This document shows, piece by piece, positions 21,002 to 28,900 of a DNA stretch of 64,000 nt. The translations under genes were made by a program, and so were the position numbers. The notes beneath the pieces were generated by a model. The model was not told the DNA's origin. It worked only from the letters and a program-made list of their open reading frames with translations, and did no database searches. Source of the DNA: a virus; IMG/VR virus record IMGVR_UViG_3300010885_054390, positions 16,255 to 80,254 of that record, one strand, 5' to 3'. How positions within the stretch are numbered: the stretch's first letter is position 1; every line of letters starts with the position of its first letter.

Positions 21002-21353
21002 TAGAGACGAATACGAAGATGATCTAAGGGAGCAGTGTAAGTGGGACGAGTTCAGGGCTAGACAACTAGACAGGGAGGACAGGGCGAATCAGACAGGCGA
21101 CTACGCCCCAAAGGACGCCGAAGGAAAAGGCTGGACTCCGTCTTACTCGGACATAGAGTGGACTAAACAGCTAATAAACAGCCTAAAAGAAGGGGGCACA
21201 TGGCTTGTCCCCGCCAACAAGTCTATTTGGACTTTTCGGCAAGAGGCCAAGGAAGCCCACCTAACATCAGGGGACGCCAATGAAGAAACAAACTCCCGCA
21301 TCAAAACAATCCTTCAAGAATACTTGGGGTACAACATCTTGGTATCTCAGTGA
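20994..21353 (+). CDS. Unrecognised 119-residue acidic protein
   Basis: A strong ribosome site GAGGAGGTTG lies before the ATG. The N-terminal half is very charged and low in hydrophobic residues (YEDDLREQCKWDEFRARQLD); the C-terminal half (EGGTWLVPANKSIWTFRQEA) is more folded-looking. The TGA overlaps the GTG of the next gene (GTGA). Confidence 0.6.
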   Translation: MNNRDEYEDDLREQCKWDEFRARQLDREDRANQTGDYAPKDAEGKGWTPSYSDIEWTKQLINSLKEGGTWLVPANKSIWTFRQEAKEAHLTSGDANEETNSRIKTILQEYLGYNILVSQ

Positions 21354-21571
21354 GCAACTTAGGTTCCCCCGTACTTCTTCGGCACAAGGCCAAGGCTTGT
21401 CTCGAGGAGTCCGAGATGTCTTTGGCTCTGGAAAGCCTATCGGGTCTTCAACAGAGACACAAAATGCTGGAAGAAAACCTACAACTTACTCAGAAACTGC
21501 TTTTCAGCTACCTTTCGACCACTCGAAAGCTGGCCGAGGAGATAGCCGTCCTCCGAAAAAACAGACGATAG
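21350..21571 (+). CDS. 73-residue coiled-coil protein with slippery heptamer near its stop
   Basis: GTG start overlapping the previous TGA. Residues 20-65 form a coiled coil (LALESLSGLQQRHKMLEENL, then KLAEEIAVLRK). The codons CGA AAA AAC before AGA CGA TAG contain A_AAA_AAC, a classic -1 slippery heptamer in the correct phase. A -1 slip would bypass the stop and join this coil to the membrane/3D-domain protein that follows, giving about 213 residues. Without the slip it is a stand-alone coil. Both products may be made. Confidence 0.6.
   Translation: MSNLGSPVLLRHKAKACLEESEMSLALESLSGLQQRHKMLEENLQLTQKLLFSYLSTTRKLAEEIAVLRKNRR
21556..21562 (+). promoter_or_regulatory. Candidate -1 ribosomal frameshift site A_AAA_AAC
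   Basis: Six A followed by C, positioned so that zero-frame codons are AAA and AAC and two sense codons precede the TAG at 21569. After a -1 slip the frame continues without a stop to 21990. I see no obvious stable pseudoknot by eye, but an upstream purine-rich GAGGAGAT (21536-21543), 12 bases before the site, could act like the Shine-Dalgarno-type stimulator used by E. coli dnaX. Confidence 0.5.
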
Positions 21572-21990
21572 CCTTCCTTGTTTCGCTTGTAGCCTTGCTC
21601 TTCTACCCTTCTTTTGCCACCACAAAGGAAAGCATTCCCGTAGAAGCAGTTAAACAGGTCAAAAGACCCCGGGCAGTAAAACATCGTTTAACCGTTTATT
21701 ACCCCGGGGAAGATCAATGGACTTCAAAGTGCCAAAGTTCTAGCGGGTATACCTTAAAAAATGGGGTCAGCATTGCCACCGATCAGAAGCTCTATGACTA
21801 TGGGGATAAGGTGTTTATCGAAGGCTTGGGCGAAAGGATTGTGCACGACACGGGCACAGCCGTACGCGAACGCAGAGCTAGTGGTGGCAGGTACCCGATC
21901 ATTGACGTTTTCTTTAAATCAAAGGCCGAGGCCATTCGCTTTTCGAATCAGGTAAAATACGCAAACGTCTACCTTGTTGACAATAAGTGA
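21568..21990 (+). CDS. 3D-domain (RlpA-like double-psi barrel) envelope protein, start unresolved
   Basis: This frame has no ATG or GTG before its hydrophobic segment. A start at ATA (ATAG overlapping the previous TAG) or entry by -1 frameshift at 21562 are the two sensible readings. The first 16 residues (IAFLVSLVALLFYPSFA) form a signal peptide or membrane anchor, with KKQT before it if frameshifted. The C-terminal part (GVSIATDQKLYDYGDKVFI, then HDTGTAV and PIIDVFF) is the 3D domain of peptidoglycan-acting or envelope proteins, with the aspartates of the name. It likely acts in the periplasm on the wall, perhaps modifying it during infection. Confidence 0.6.
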   Translation: MAFLVSLVALLFYPSFATTKESIPVEAVKQVKRPRAVKHRLTVYYPGEDQWTSKCQSSSGYTLKNGVSIATDQKLYDYGDKVFIEGLGERIVHDTGTAVRERRASGGRYPIIDVFFKSKAEAIRFSNQVKYANVYLVDNK

Positions 21991-22041
21991 TAGTATAAAT
22001 GCCTTGACCATTTGGAGGTTACACAGCAAAGTAATCGCCCA

Positions 22042-22824
22042 ATGACCACCATAGAGTATTACAACTCCTACGCGGACAAATTCAAATCTAGATTCCCAAC
22101 CTTATTTGAATTTTCCGCCCCACTCAATGAGCGGAATCTGCCTATGGCCAACACGGTAAATTATTTGCTTCCCAAGATAGCCCCCGAGTCTTCTTTTTTA
22201 GATGTGGGCTGCGGGTGGGGAGCCTTCTCCGATTACCTACCTTCTTCAGTAAAATATACTGGCATTGATAACTCGAAGGCCATGCTTTCTTTTGCTACAC
22301 CGAAGGAAAACGCAACCTTCATTCAAGACGACCTTCACGTCCTACCCTTCGAAGACAACAGCTTTGATTACATTCTTGCAAACGAAAGTTTAAACTACGC
22401 AAACGTTGAAAATGCCCACCGGGAAATTCACCGGGTACTGAAGCCCGAAGGAAAGTTTTACAGCAAAATGTGGTTGTTTCGAAAGCCCGCAGAAGAAGCA
22501 TTGGCATTTAATAAAAATATAGTTTCCTCAATAATCGGGATTGAAAATGATTTAAACGTCTTTGGCATTCAGGACTTGGGATTGTACCAAGAGGAGCTGA
22601 ACAAGTTTTTTAACCATAAGTCAGAAGCTCCCTTGGGATTCACCCCGCACAGCCTAGATGTTTTATCTCTTTTTAAAGTTTCTGAAGACGGCACAAAGTT
22701 GGAGTGGGAATCAAGTTTTTCAGAAGAAGAGGCCAAGGAGTTTCGCAGGACAGCCTTTAAGGTCTTTGCCCCAGTTTTTTGCGGGTGGAGTCCCGATTCG
22801 TTCTTTGTATGCACAAAAAAGTGA
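22042..22824 (+). CDS. SAM-dependent methyltransferase (class I)
   Basis: The 260-residue protein has motif I FLDVGCGWG (residues 52-60), an acidic residue in GIDNS (D76) for the ribose of SAM, a DDLHVLPFEDNSFDYI segment and ANESLNYANVENAHREIHRV, the layout of Methyltransf_11 small-molecule or nucleotide methyltransferases. It lacks the NPPY or PC motifs of DNA methyltransferases. GGAGGT lies 22 bases upstream, rather far, so an alternative non-ATG start closer to it is possible. It opens a cluster with a DUF4406 protein and two oxygenases. Confidence 0.82.
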   Translation: MTTIEYYNSYADKFKSRFPTLFEFSAPLNERNLPMANTVNYLLPKIAPESSFLDVGCGWGAFSDYLPSSVKYTGIDNSKAMLSFATPKENATFIQDDLHVLPFEDNSFDYILANESLNYANVENAHREIHRVLKPEGKFYSKMWLFRKPAEEALAFNKNIVSSIIGIENDLNVFGIQDLGLYQEELNKFFNHKSEAPLGFTPHSLDVLSLFKVSEDGTKLEWESSFSEEEAKEFRRTAFKVFAPVFCGWSPDSFFVCTKK

Positions 22825-23144
22825 AGAAAGTATATATTTCGGGGCCGATGACTGGCCTACCAAACCTTAATTACCCAGCCTTCCACAAAAGAGCCACCGA
22901 ACTTCGCGAGAAAGGCTTCTGGGTCGCCAATCCAGCAGAGCACTTCGACGGCCAACAAGACATCGACAGGAAGGTATGCCTTCGCACCGACCTGAAGGCC
23001 TTGCTTGATTGCGACTACGTAACCTTCTTAGATGGCTTTGAGACTAGCGCGGGAGCTCTCTTGGAAGCTTACGTAGCCAGAGAGTGTGGGGTTGGAGTCC
23101 TCGATAAATTTGGAGAAGTAGAGTCCATTTGTGAGCCCGTTTAA
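22809..23144 (+). CDS. DUF4406 protein (nucleoside 2-deoxyribosyltransferase-like)
   Basis: The 111-residue protein starts with MHKKVKKVYISGPMTG, then LNYPAFHKRATELR and NPAEHF, the DUF4406 signature. The fold is that of nucleoside 2-deoxyribosyltransferases (YISGPMTG nucleotide-binding loop). Many phages carry it, often near nucleotide or DNA-modification genes. It may act on a nucleotide or a modified-base precursor; no reaction is established. It overlaps the methyltransferase by 16 bases and the next gene by 14. Confidence 0.82.
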   Translation: MHKKVKKVYISGPMTGLPNLNYPAFHKRATELREKGFWVANPAEHFDGQQDIDRKVCLRTDLKALLDCDYVTFLDGFETSAGALLEAYVARECGVGVLDKFGEVESICEPV

Positions 23145-23916
23145 ATACACACCTCCACTCGGCATCCCAACTTGCCACAAGATATTCCCTCTCGGCATAT
23201 ACGAGAATCAAGTCTCTTGCCACGCCGAAACAAAGAGCGCCATCTTACACAACTACGAGTCCGAAAAGTTTCCCGTTAAATGCTCTTCTCCCATGAAACT
23301 ACCCGACGGAAGAATTGTGCAGGCCGACATAAGCAAGTTTACGGGAGAGGCTCACGGCTTGGCCACCTTCCACAAGAACCCCCAGTACAAAGTATTCTTT
23401 TCCGAGCTTGCCTGCCACGCAAACGCCTACCTTCGTATGCTTGGGGTTGATGAGCAGAAGACCGAAATTTATGTTATGAAGAGCTGGCTGGTTATTCACG
23501 ATGACTACACCGACTCGATGCCCTTTCACGTTCACCCAGAATCAAACATCTCCTTTGTTTATTACGCCCAAACGCTTCCCTGCTCGCAGGCGATTGTTTT
23601 CCGCAATGACTCTCATCAGAACGACATATCTCCTGATATTTTTTACAGCGATGTAAACTCTTCTAACAGCCTTGTTACAGAAGAAACCTGTTTAAACAAA
23701 ACGGAGTTCCCGCTCGGTGTTCGGGAGGGTATGCTCGTCATGTTCCCCGGTTGGAGAACGAACCACGGAACACGAATGACGAAGCCCGAGGCCTTCGACA
23801 AGGATACCTTTGTCCCGAGACTTGCGATTGCAGGCGATCTAAAGGTTGTGCTGAAGCCCGACAGGCTCGCCACCATGACCTTGTCCTCGTCTCTTGAGCA
23901 TTGGGAGAAGTTGTGA
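23131..23916 (+). CDS. 2OG-Fe(II) oxygenase-like protein (first of two)
   Basis: A GTG start overlaps the previous gene. The 261-residue protein has FHVHPESNISFVYYA (H133, H135), REGMLVMFPGWRTNHGT (H212) and FVPRLAIAGD (R230). These match the 2OG-FeII_Oxy_5 layout: His-x-His for iron, a distal His, and an Arg for 2-oxoglutarate, with the phrase H-x-HP-x-S-x-x-SFVYY typical. Substrate unknown; candidates are a base, a nucleotide, or a protein side chain. Two oxygenases in tandem are unusual. Confidence 0.78.
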   Translation: MSPFKYTPPLGIPTCHKIFPLGIYENQVSCHAETKSAILHNYESEKFPVKCSSPMKLPDGRIVQADISKFTGEAHGLATFHKNPQYKVFFSELACHANAYLRMLGVDEQKTEIYVMKSWLVIHDDYTDSMPFHVHPESNISFVYYAQTLPCSQAIVFRNDSHQNDISPDIFYSDVNSSNSLVTEETCLNKTEFPLGVREGMLVMFPGWRTNHGTRMTKPEAFDKDTFVPRLAIAGDLKVVLKPDRLATMTLSSSLEHWEKL

Positions 23917-23918
23917 GC

Positions 23919-24473
23919 ATGAGCGTAGCTGTTGATGACTACATAAAGTCTCCCGAGATACTGAACAGCCAAGAATTTAAAGATAAAAACTTTTGGGTAG
24001 ACCCGAAGAGCTATTGGCTGCCCGTCGACTTTAAGCCGAAGACACGCAAGCAAAAGTTAGTCTTCGAGCTTTGGCGTCCTTTCATTTCTAACGAAGAAAT
24101 AAAGTTTGCTGGCTTTGAGTATTGGAGCAATGTCCTCGAAGGCGGACGCTCTCTTGACGCCCACAAAGACCGAGACGAAAAGCTATTTGAGGATACCGGA
24201 GAGAACGTCCACCCTTTGGTTGGCTCCGTTTACTACCCAATCATCGATGCAGTAGTCGGCGGTCAGCTTATGATCTACAAAGACGGCCTAGAAGCAGAGC
24301 CCACTGAGACTATCCCGCCGGTTCAAAATCGAATGGTTTTCTTCGAGGCTGGAAGACTTTGGCATAAGGTGGCTCCCGTCATCTCGGGAACACGGGCGCA
24401 TTTTGCAGTAAACGTTTGGGAAAAAGAACCTTATGGGGTCGGCAAAGAAGGTGGGATGCTTCTTGAAAATTGA
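23919..24473 (+). CDS. 2OG-Fe(II) oxygenase (second of two)
   Basis: GGGAGAAG lies eight bases before this ATG; a GTG two codons earlier overlapping the previous TGA is also possible. The 184-residue protein has LDAHKDRDE (H82, D84), WHKVAPV (H149) and SGTRAHFAVNVWE (R159), giving the full HxD...H iron triad and the 2OG arginine. It is a compact dioxygenase like those of cyanophages and other environmental phages. Its role is probably linked to that of the preceding oxygenase. Confidence 0.82.
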   Translation: MSVAVDDYIKSPEILNSQEFKDKNFWVDPKSYWLPVDFKPKTRKQKLVFELWRPFISNEEIKFAGFEYWSNVLEGGRSLDAHKDRDEKLFEDTGENVHPLVGSVYYPIIDAVVGGQLMIYKDGLEAEPTETIPPVQNRMVFFEAGRLWHKVAPVISGTRAHFAVNVWEKEPYGVGKEGGMLLEN

Positions 24474-24603
24474 TTTTGTCGGCCTTCTTTTGCTTATTTG
24501 CCGAGCCCTTTTCTTTGCTTTATGGGTTGTCAGTTCCGTTTTTCTTATAGGTTTGTCGGTTTATTTTGTTCGCTGGCTACGGGATCATTGGAAAGACTTG
24601 TAG
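24463..24603 (+). CDS. Possible 46-residue membrane protein
   Basis: TTG start (or GTG at 24451 right after AAGAAG) overlapping the oxygenase end. The product is one long hydrophobic stretch (FVGLLLLICRALFFALWVVS) with a basic-aromatic C-terminus (YFVRWLRDHWKDL). It overlaps by 59 bases the 3' end of a minus-strand gene, so it is uncertain. Small tail-anchored-like phage membrane proteins are common. Confidence 0.4.
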   Translation: MKIDFVGLLLLICRALFFALWVVSSVFLIGLSVYFVRWLRDHWKDL

Positions 24604-24766
24604 GTGCCACTAGGATCTTGGCCCCAAAGACAAACAAATTGTTTAAACGCTCTCTACGTTCCGCGCACGCCGCACAGGTTTGCAACGAAGTCCGAAACAC
24701 CATATCAATAGCCTTGGCTACTGGTTGAGCCACGACATGAACAGCGTCACCTAGTTTCAAGATCAT
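24545..24766 (-). CDS. Small CxxC protein of the phage KVAQPVAKAID type
   Basis: The 73-residue protein starts LKLGDAVHVVAQPVAKAID and contains CAACAERRERLNN. This fits a family of small phage proteins with GD-x-V---A-x-PVA-x-AID, then C-x-x-C-x-x-R-x-x-x-LN, of unknown function. The ATG lies inside the previous minus-strand gene (20-base overlap), as in a coupled operon. It runs toward the plus-strand oxygenase genes and overlaps the possible 46-residue gene. Confidence 0.6.
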   Translation of the reverse strand: MILKLGDAVHVVAQPVAKAIDMVFRTSLQTCAACAERRERLNNLFVFGAKILVAPTSLSNDPVASEQNKPTNL

Positions 24767-25025
24767 CTACTCCATCGTTATCGGCATCTTTATACTGAAG
24801 TGGGTCTCTCGAGAAAATATTCTCCGAACGCATAAACTTTTCAATTGTTTCTGTTTCTTCTTCTGCAAATAGCCCACTTTTTCCGTTATGCTTTGGGGAG
24901 AACCATCTAACAATATCTCTAGTGAACCTTAAAGTTAGGAAGAAGACCGCCGACACAAAACCTGCAATTAAAAATGCAGCAACAATCACCAAAACAGTTC
25001 CTATGGCGAGCAGAAGATCTTTCAC
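24747..25025 (-). CDS. Membrane protein with acidic tail
   Basis: The GTG start shares one base with the previous stop (TAGTG). Residues 4-36 form a long hydrophobic helix or hairpin (LLLAIGTVLVIVAAFLIAGF, then VSAVFFLTL), followed by a cytosolic stretch with SPKHNGK and an acidic tail DADNDGVDDL that resembles a calcium loop. No family recognised. Lies between an HNH nuclease and the CxxC protein. Confidence 0.6.
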   Translation of the reverse strand: MKDLLLAIGTVLVIVAAFLIAGFVSAVFFLTLRFTRDIVRWFSPKHNGKSGLFAEEETETIEKFMRSENIFSRDPLQYKDADNDGVDDLETR

Positions 25026-25273
25026 TATTTTCCCAGCCCCCTTTTATTCCTCGAGCGGTTTGCGCTCTTCGAGGCAATCCGAAGGTTGCTTAGGGAGTTG
25101 TTTGATGTGTTGTGATCTTTGTGGTCGATGTCTTTTCCTTTAATTGCCTGCTTGCCATGCTTCTTTTCCATGACTCTACGAGCAGAGTTACGTTGGGATC
25201 TACGCTTAATCTGCTCTGGCGTACCTTGGTAGTTTTCGTACTCTTTTTTATAATTGCGTTTTCCAAGTGGCAT
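25025..25273 (-). CDS. HNH homing-type endonuclease
   Basis: I start at the ATG one base after the previous stop; the longest frame would begin 28 codons earlier inside that gene. The 82-residue protein has a basic N-terminus (QIKRRSQRNSARR) and the HNH core KDIDHKDHNTSNNSLSNL (H51, N-rich loop, then NRSR), the pattern of small phage HNH nucleases. It begins MPLGK, as does the preceding gene, which suggests a shared or copied 5' end. It may be a mobile (homing) element or a packaging-type nuclease. Confidence 0.8.
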   Translation of the reverse strand: MPLGKRNYKKEYENYQGTPEQIKRRSQRNSARRVMEKKHGKQAIKGKDIDHKDHNTSNNSLSNLRIASKSANRSRNKRGLGK

Positions 25274-25274
25274 A

Positions 25275-25535
25275 TTAACAACTCCAAAGGACTTTTCTAG
25301 CCCAGTAATTTGCGCCCATCTTACCCTTAGTTCCGCCAATTCCACCGCTCCTAGCACAATAACTCTTACGCCGTTTTTCGCTGTGATGCTGACGATAGTC
25401 TTTCATTGAGCTATCCCCAAAATGAATTAGCTTTTCTTTCCCACCCTCGCAGGCCTTCACCATCATTTTCTTTCCCGGCCTATCGCTACGGCGAGGCTTA
25501 TTGCAGGGCATTGAAGCTTTTTTTCCGAGCGGCAT
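25275..25535 (-). CDS. DUF5754-like phage protein
   Basis: The 86-residue basic protein contains KEKLIHFGDSSMKDYRQHHS and KRRKSYCARSGG followed by ANYWARKVLW. These phrases match a widespread family of small phage proteins (DUF5754 as I remember it). It would pack Lys/Arg and aromatic residues on a small fold, and its role is unknown. It has no ribosome site; a promoter (TTGACA, 16 bp, TACACT) ends nine bases before its ATG, so it may be translated from a leaderless message. Confidence 0.72.
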   Translation of the reverse strand: MPLGKKASMPCNKPRRSDRPGKKMMVKACEGGKEKLIHFGDSSMKDYRQHHSEKRRKSYCARSGGIGGTKGKMGANYWARKVLWSC

Positions 25536-25536
25536 A

Positions 25537-25572
25537 TTGACTTTAGTGTAAAATCGAGAATACTAGTGTCAA
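25537..25572. promoter_or_regulatory. Two overlapping divergent promoters
   Basis: Minus strand: TTGACA at 25567-25572 and TACACT at 25545-25550, 16 bp apart, for the HNH operon. Plus strand: TTGACT at 25537-25542 and AATACT at 25559-25564, 16 bp apart, for the gene at 25627. They overlap face to face, so polymerase at one should block the other, a design often used as a switch. Confidence 0.45.
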
Positions 25573-25626
25573 TCGTGAAAGAAAAAGGACTAGGAAAAGC
25601 AAAACAAAACCCTTGCTGGAAAAACT

Positions 25627-25950
25627 ATGAAATGGTCGGTACTAAAACAAAAGCTGGCAAAACTGTCCCAAATTGCGTCCCAAAAGGCAAATCTAGAAAA
25701 TCACGAGGGCTCGGTAAAAGATCTAAATAAAGCAATCGAAGACGAGAATATCGTCGAAATACCCGAACAACTTTACGTATTCTTCCTTATGGAAAGGAAG
25801 TATCTTTTGGCTAACCTTGACGCCATGCAAAAAGTTATAGCCGCAGCCAAAAATTACAGCTCGGATGAGGTCGGGGAGTGTTGCTTTAAGGACTATATTC
25901 AGTCTTTAGATGAGCTTTACAAGTTTTATACCGAAGTCGGACTTCTCTAA
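25627..25950 (+). CDS. Unrecognised 107-residue helical protein
   Basis: The lone plus-strand gene after 25 kb, with a divergent promoter upstream. It is largely alpha-helical with coiled-coil parts (LAKLSQIASQKANLENHEGS, then EQLYVFFLMERKYLLANLDA). Its TAA stop overlaps, on opposite strands, the TAG stop of the giant virion gene by two bases. No family recognised. Confidence 0.6.
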   Translation: MKWSVLKQKLAKLSQIASQKANLENHEGSVKDLNKAIEDENIVEIPEQLYVFFLMERKYLLANLDAMQKVIAAAKNYSSDEVGECCFKDYIQSLDELYKFYTEVGLL

Positions 25951-28900
25951 TTCTTCTGCCTGCTTAGCTCTTCATTGTAAGCCTTGCTTACGCCCATAAT
26001 AATCTCTTTTTGCCTGTCTTTTAGAGCTTTGATTTCGGCGGAGCGATCATCGCCACCCTCCTCGGATTGCTTCTGAATAGCTTTGAGTTGTTGCTTAACC
26101 TTCTGAAGCTGGCCGCTAGCGCTTCTAACAATCGGATAAACGTTAATTTCCGCAGCGTATTTTTCTGACGCTTTTTGCGCTCCTTCGGTATCGCCCCGTC
26201 CACCGAGTAGTTTCTGCTCTTCAATGGCAGTGTAGGCAGCCTGTCGAATTGCCGAAAATCTTTCGTAGTCAGCGTAGCTTGGTTGTTCGCCTACGAACCT
26301 GCGGAGGATCGGGATGTCGTTTAACCCAAGGCTCTCATTCGGATTGAGAATTTTCTCCGGTAGCGAAGCCACACGAAGGATGGTCGATCCAACTGCACCG
26401 GTCAGATAGCCCGCAAAGTAGTCCATATATTCTGGCGAGAACGACAAAGCTCCCTCGCGAACTTCATTGCCGCCGGAGATTTCGTTCATAAACTTTGTTA
26501 AGTGTTTAAACGCAGGAGTTACACTGTTGAAGTATTTCTCTGAAGCCGGCGTGGGTGAGGCGTCGCCGGGGAAGTCGGAGGGCGTGATTGGCCTGCCCGC
26601 CCAGTCTTGGTTTAAATAAATATCTGTCAAAGGCTGGAAAACTGTGGGCGTAAGTGATGATAGTAGGTTTCTAGCCCCGCCGATGGGGTTAAAGCTCTCC
26701 ATAAGAGTTTCGGCCATTCGAACTGCCGTATTCCCGTTTGTCTTCTTACCTAGCACCAAGTCGGACAGAATGTTTCCAGTGTGCCAAAAAGTGTTGTACC
26801 CGTAAGGCAACGGGAGGGATACGTACCTTCCCTTGGTTCCGGGGAGCATAATAATGATGTTTGTACGCTTTTTAAACTCGGGAACCTTTGACCAAAAGCT
26901 TTCGCCATCCTCATCATCTCCACCCGAAGCCTCGTTAAACATACTGGCCAACAACCCAGAGGTCACCGCCCCAACTGCTAACTTCCGAACCTTCGGAGAG
27001 GTTGCCACCGACTGCACCAGTCTGGCCGAGCCCTGTAGGGAGGCATTAAAGAACAAATAGATGCTGTTAAACACCGGCCCAGCCTCGCCCTTCTTCGTAA
27101 AGTTTACGGTAGCGTTTCTGGCAATCGCAGCGGCCTGCTGATCGGTGGCTCCCAATTCTCTTGCGTGATGAAAGACGGCTAAACGAGTGGCATTTTCTAC
27201 GCCCCCGTTCATTTTTTCAATCCAATTAGATGATGCCTTTAGAAACTTTTGAGCTGAGTTGGGGTCTTTCCCGTCCACAATCTTTTGAATGTCTTTTATC
27301 TGTGTTTCAATGTCCCCGGTAACCCATCCAATTAGCTTTCCGCCGGCCTTCAAGAAAGCTCTGTAGCTGTCGCCCCACTCATCTTGAGTAGAGTTGGGGT
27401 TAAATTCTTCCGCCAGCGAAGTCCGAAGCGGTTTTAGCGAAAGCACTGACTTCACTACCCTACCGGATAAATCTTTATACTGTTCCGCAGATAAGTTGAA
27501 GGCTGCGGTCTGTAAGTCTCGGATCGGATTAGTAAAGAAGAACTCCGGGCTAAGGCCAGTCCGGGTAATTGAAAGCAAACGGTTAAACGTTGCCAAGGCC
27601 CCCACTACTTTGCTCGACCAATTCTCGCTATTGATGCCCCCGTTTTTAAGATTTCGAACAAGATCGGGGTTTTTAATCCGGATAAACTTGGTCTCCCCGT
27701 TAATTTTTGTAGCAAAAATATCGTCTTGGTTCATCCAAGTTGGGTCAATAAAGTCTCTGGCGTATTGGAAGGCCTCTCCTGATTCTGGATCTTTTCTGGT
27801 TACTAGCCTCCGAACTGTCTGGGGCTTCGCAATCTCCCATAGATCGCTGTCGGGGTATGCCTGCACCAACTCATAAAGGGCATTTCCGAGAACGTTCTTT
27901 TCCGCTCTGACGATACCCGCTGCGGCACTATTCATTGCATAGGCTAGAATATTTTCTGCCCTGCTCAGACGACCTAAGGTCGGCTTAACTTCTTCACCAC
28001 GGATATTAAATCCTTTTCCAGTGGCTTGCCCGCTAGTAGCGATTTCTTCCGCCGTGGCTCCGGGGATTCCCTTTAGCGGAACATAATCTTTATACCTGTC
28101 GGTAAGAGCCTCGAATAAGGGTCGGGAGATCAATCCTTCGTCTAAACGTTGTCGGAGGGCCCCGTCAATCATTTGCCGGATCATCTGGCGGGACTCCTCA
28201 AGCTGAGTGGCTCTATCGTCAGCCTTGTACTTGGCGATCAAATCGTCTGCCTCTGCGTCGGTCATTCCCGAGCCTCTTTCGTGAAGTTGTTCTATGTATT
28301 CTTTGTTCTTCTTGGCCTTGTTGTATTTGGCGAGCTCTTCTGGTGTTGCGTCCTCTCCGGGGAAATAGGGCTCTGGGGGCATGGGATTGATAAGTCGGAT
28401 ACGTGCGTTCCGCTCTTTCGCGTGCAGGGCGTACATAAACTCCTCAATCTCGGCTGTCGAGATTCCCGAGCTCCTAAGCTTTTGAAGAATGGGCTCGACT
28501 ATGTTTTCGTTGAAGTCAGTTAGGCGTGCTCCGACCTTTCCGTGGTAGAGCTCCTCAAGTTGATAGGCGTTTAAACTGTCTGGCAGCGGCTCGCCAATTT
28601 GTTTCTCAATGGATTCTTGGATCTTCTTTAAGTCAATAAACCTATCTTGCCAAAATCTTCTCAGGCCGAGGATTTTGTCTGCATTCGTCACATACTTCCC
28701 GAGAAGCTCTCTAGCAAATCTCGGCAAGAAAGGAACTTTGCTTTCGTCAAAGAACACTTTGTTTTCCGGTTGGTACTTGAATCCACCAATAGGGGCCGCG
28801 CCTAAAATGTCGGGCGAAGAAGTGAAGTCCGAGTTCAGTCCATTTGCGAGCTTTAGCTGGTCTGCATTGAAAACGACAAACCTTGAGTTCTGTGCTTTAT

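Noticed and set aside
24498-24728. 76-residue plus-strand frame
   Set aside because: Runs through the possible membrane ORF and the minus-strand CxxC gene in a third frame, with no ribosome site and no protein-like pattern.
27394-27876. 160-residue plus-strand frame inside the giant gene
   Set aside because: Antisense of the LPD38-like part; several similar long shadow frames occur along this gene and none has a ribosome site or neighbours.
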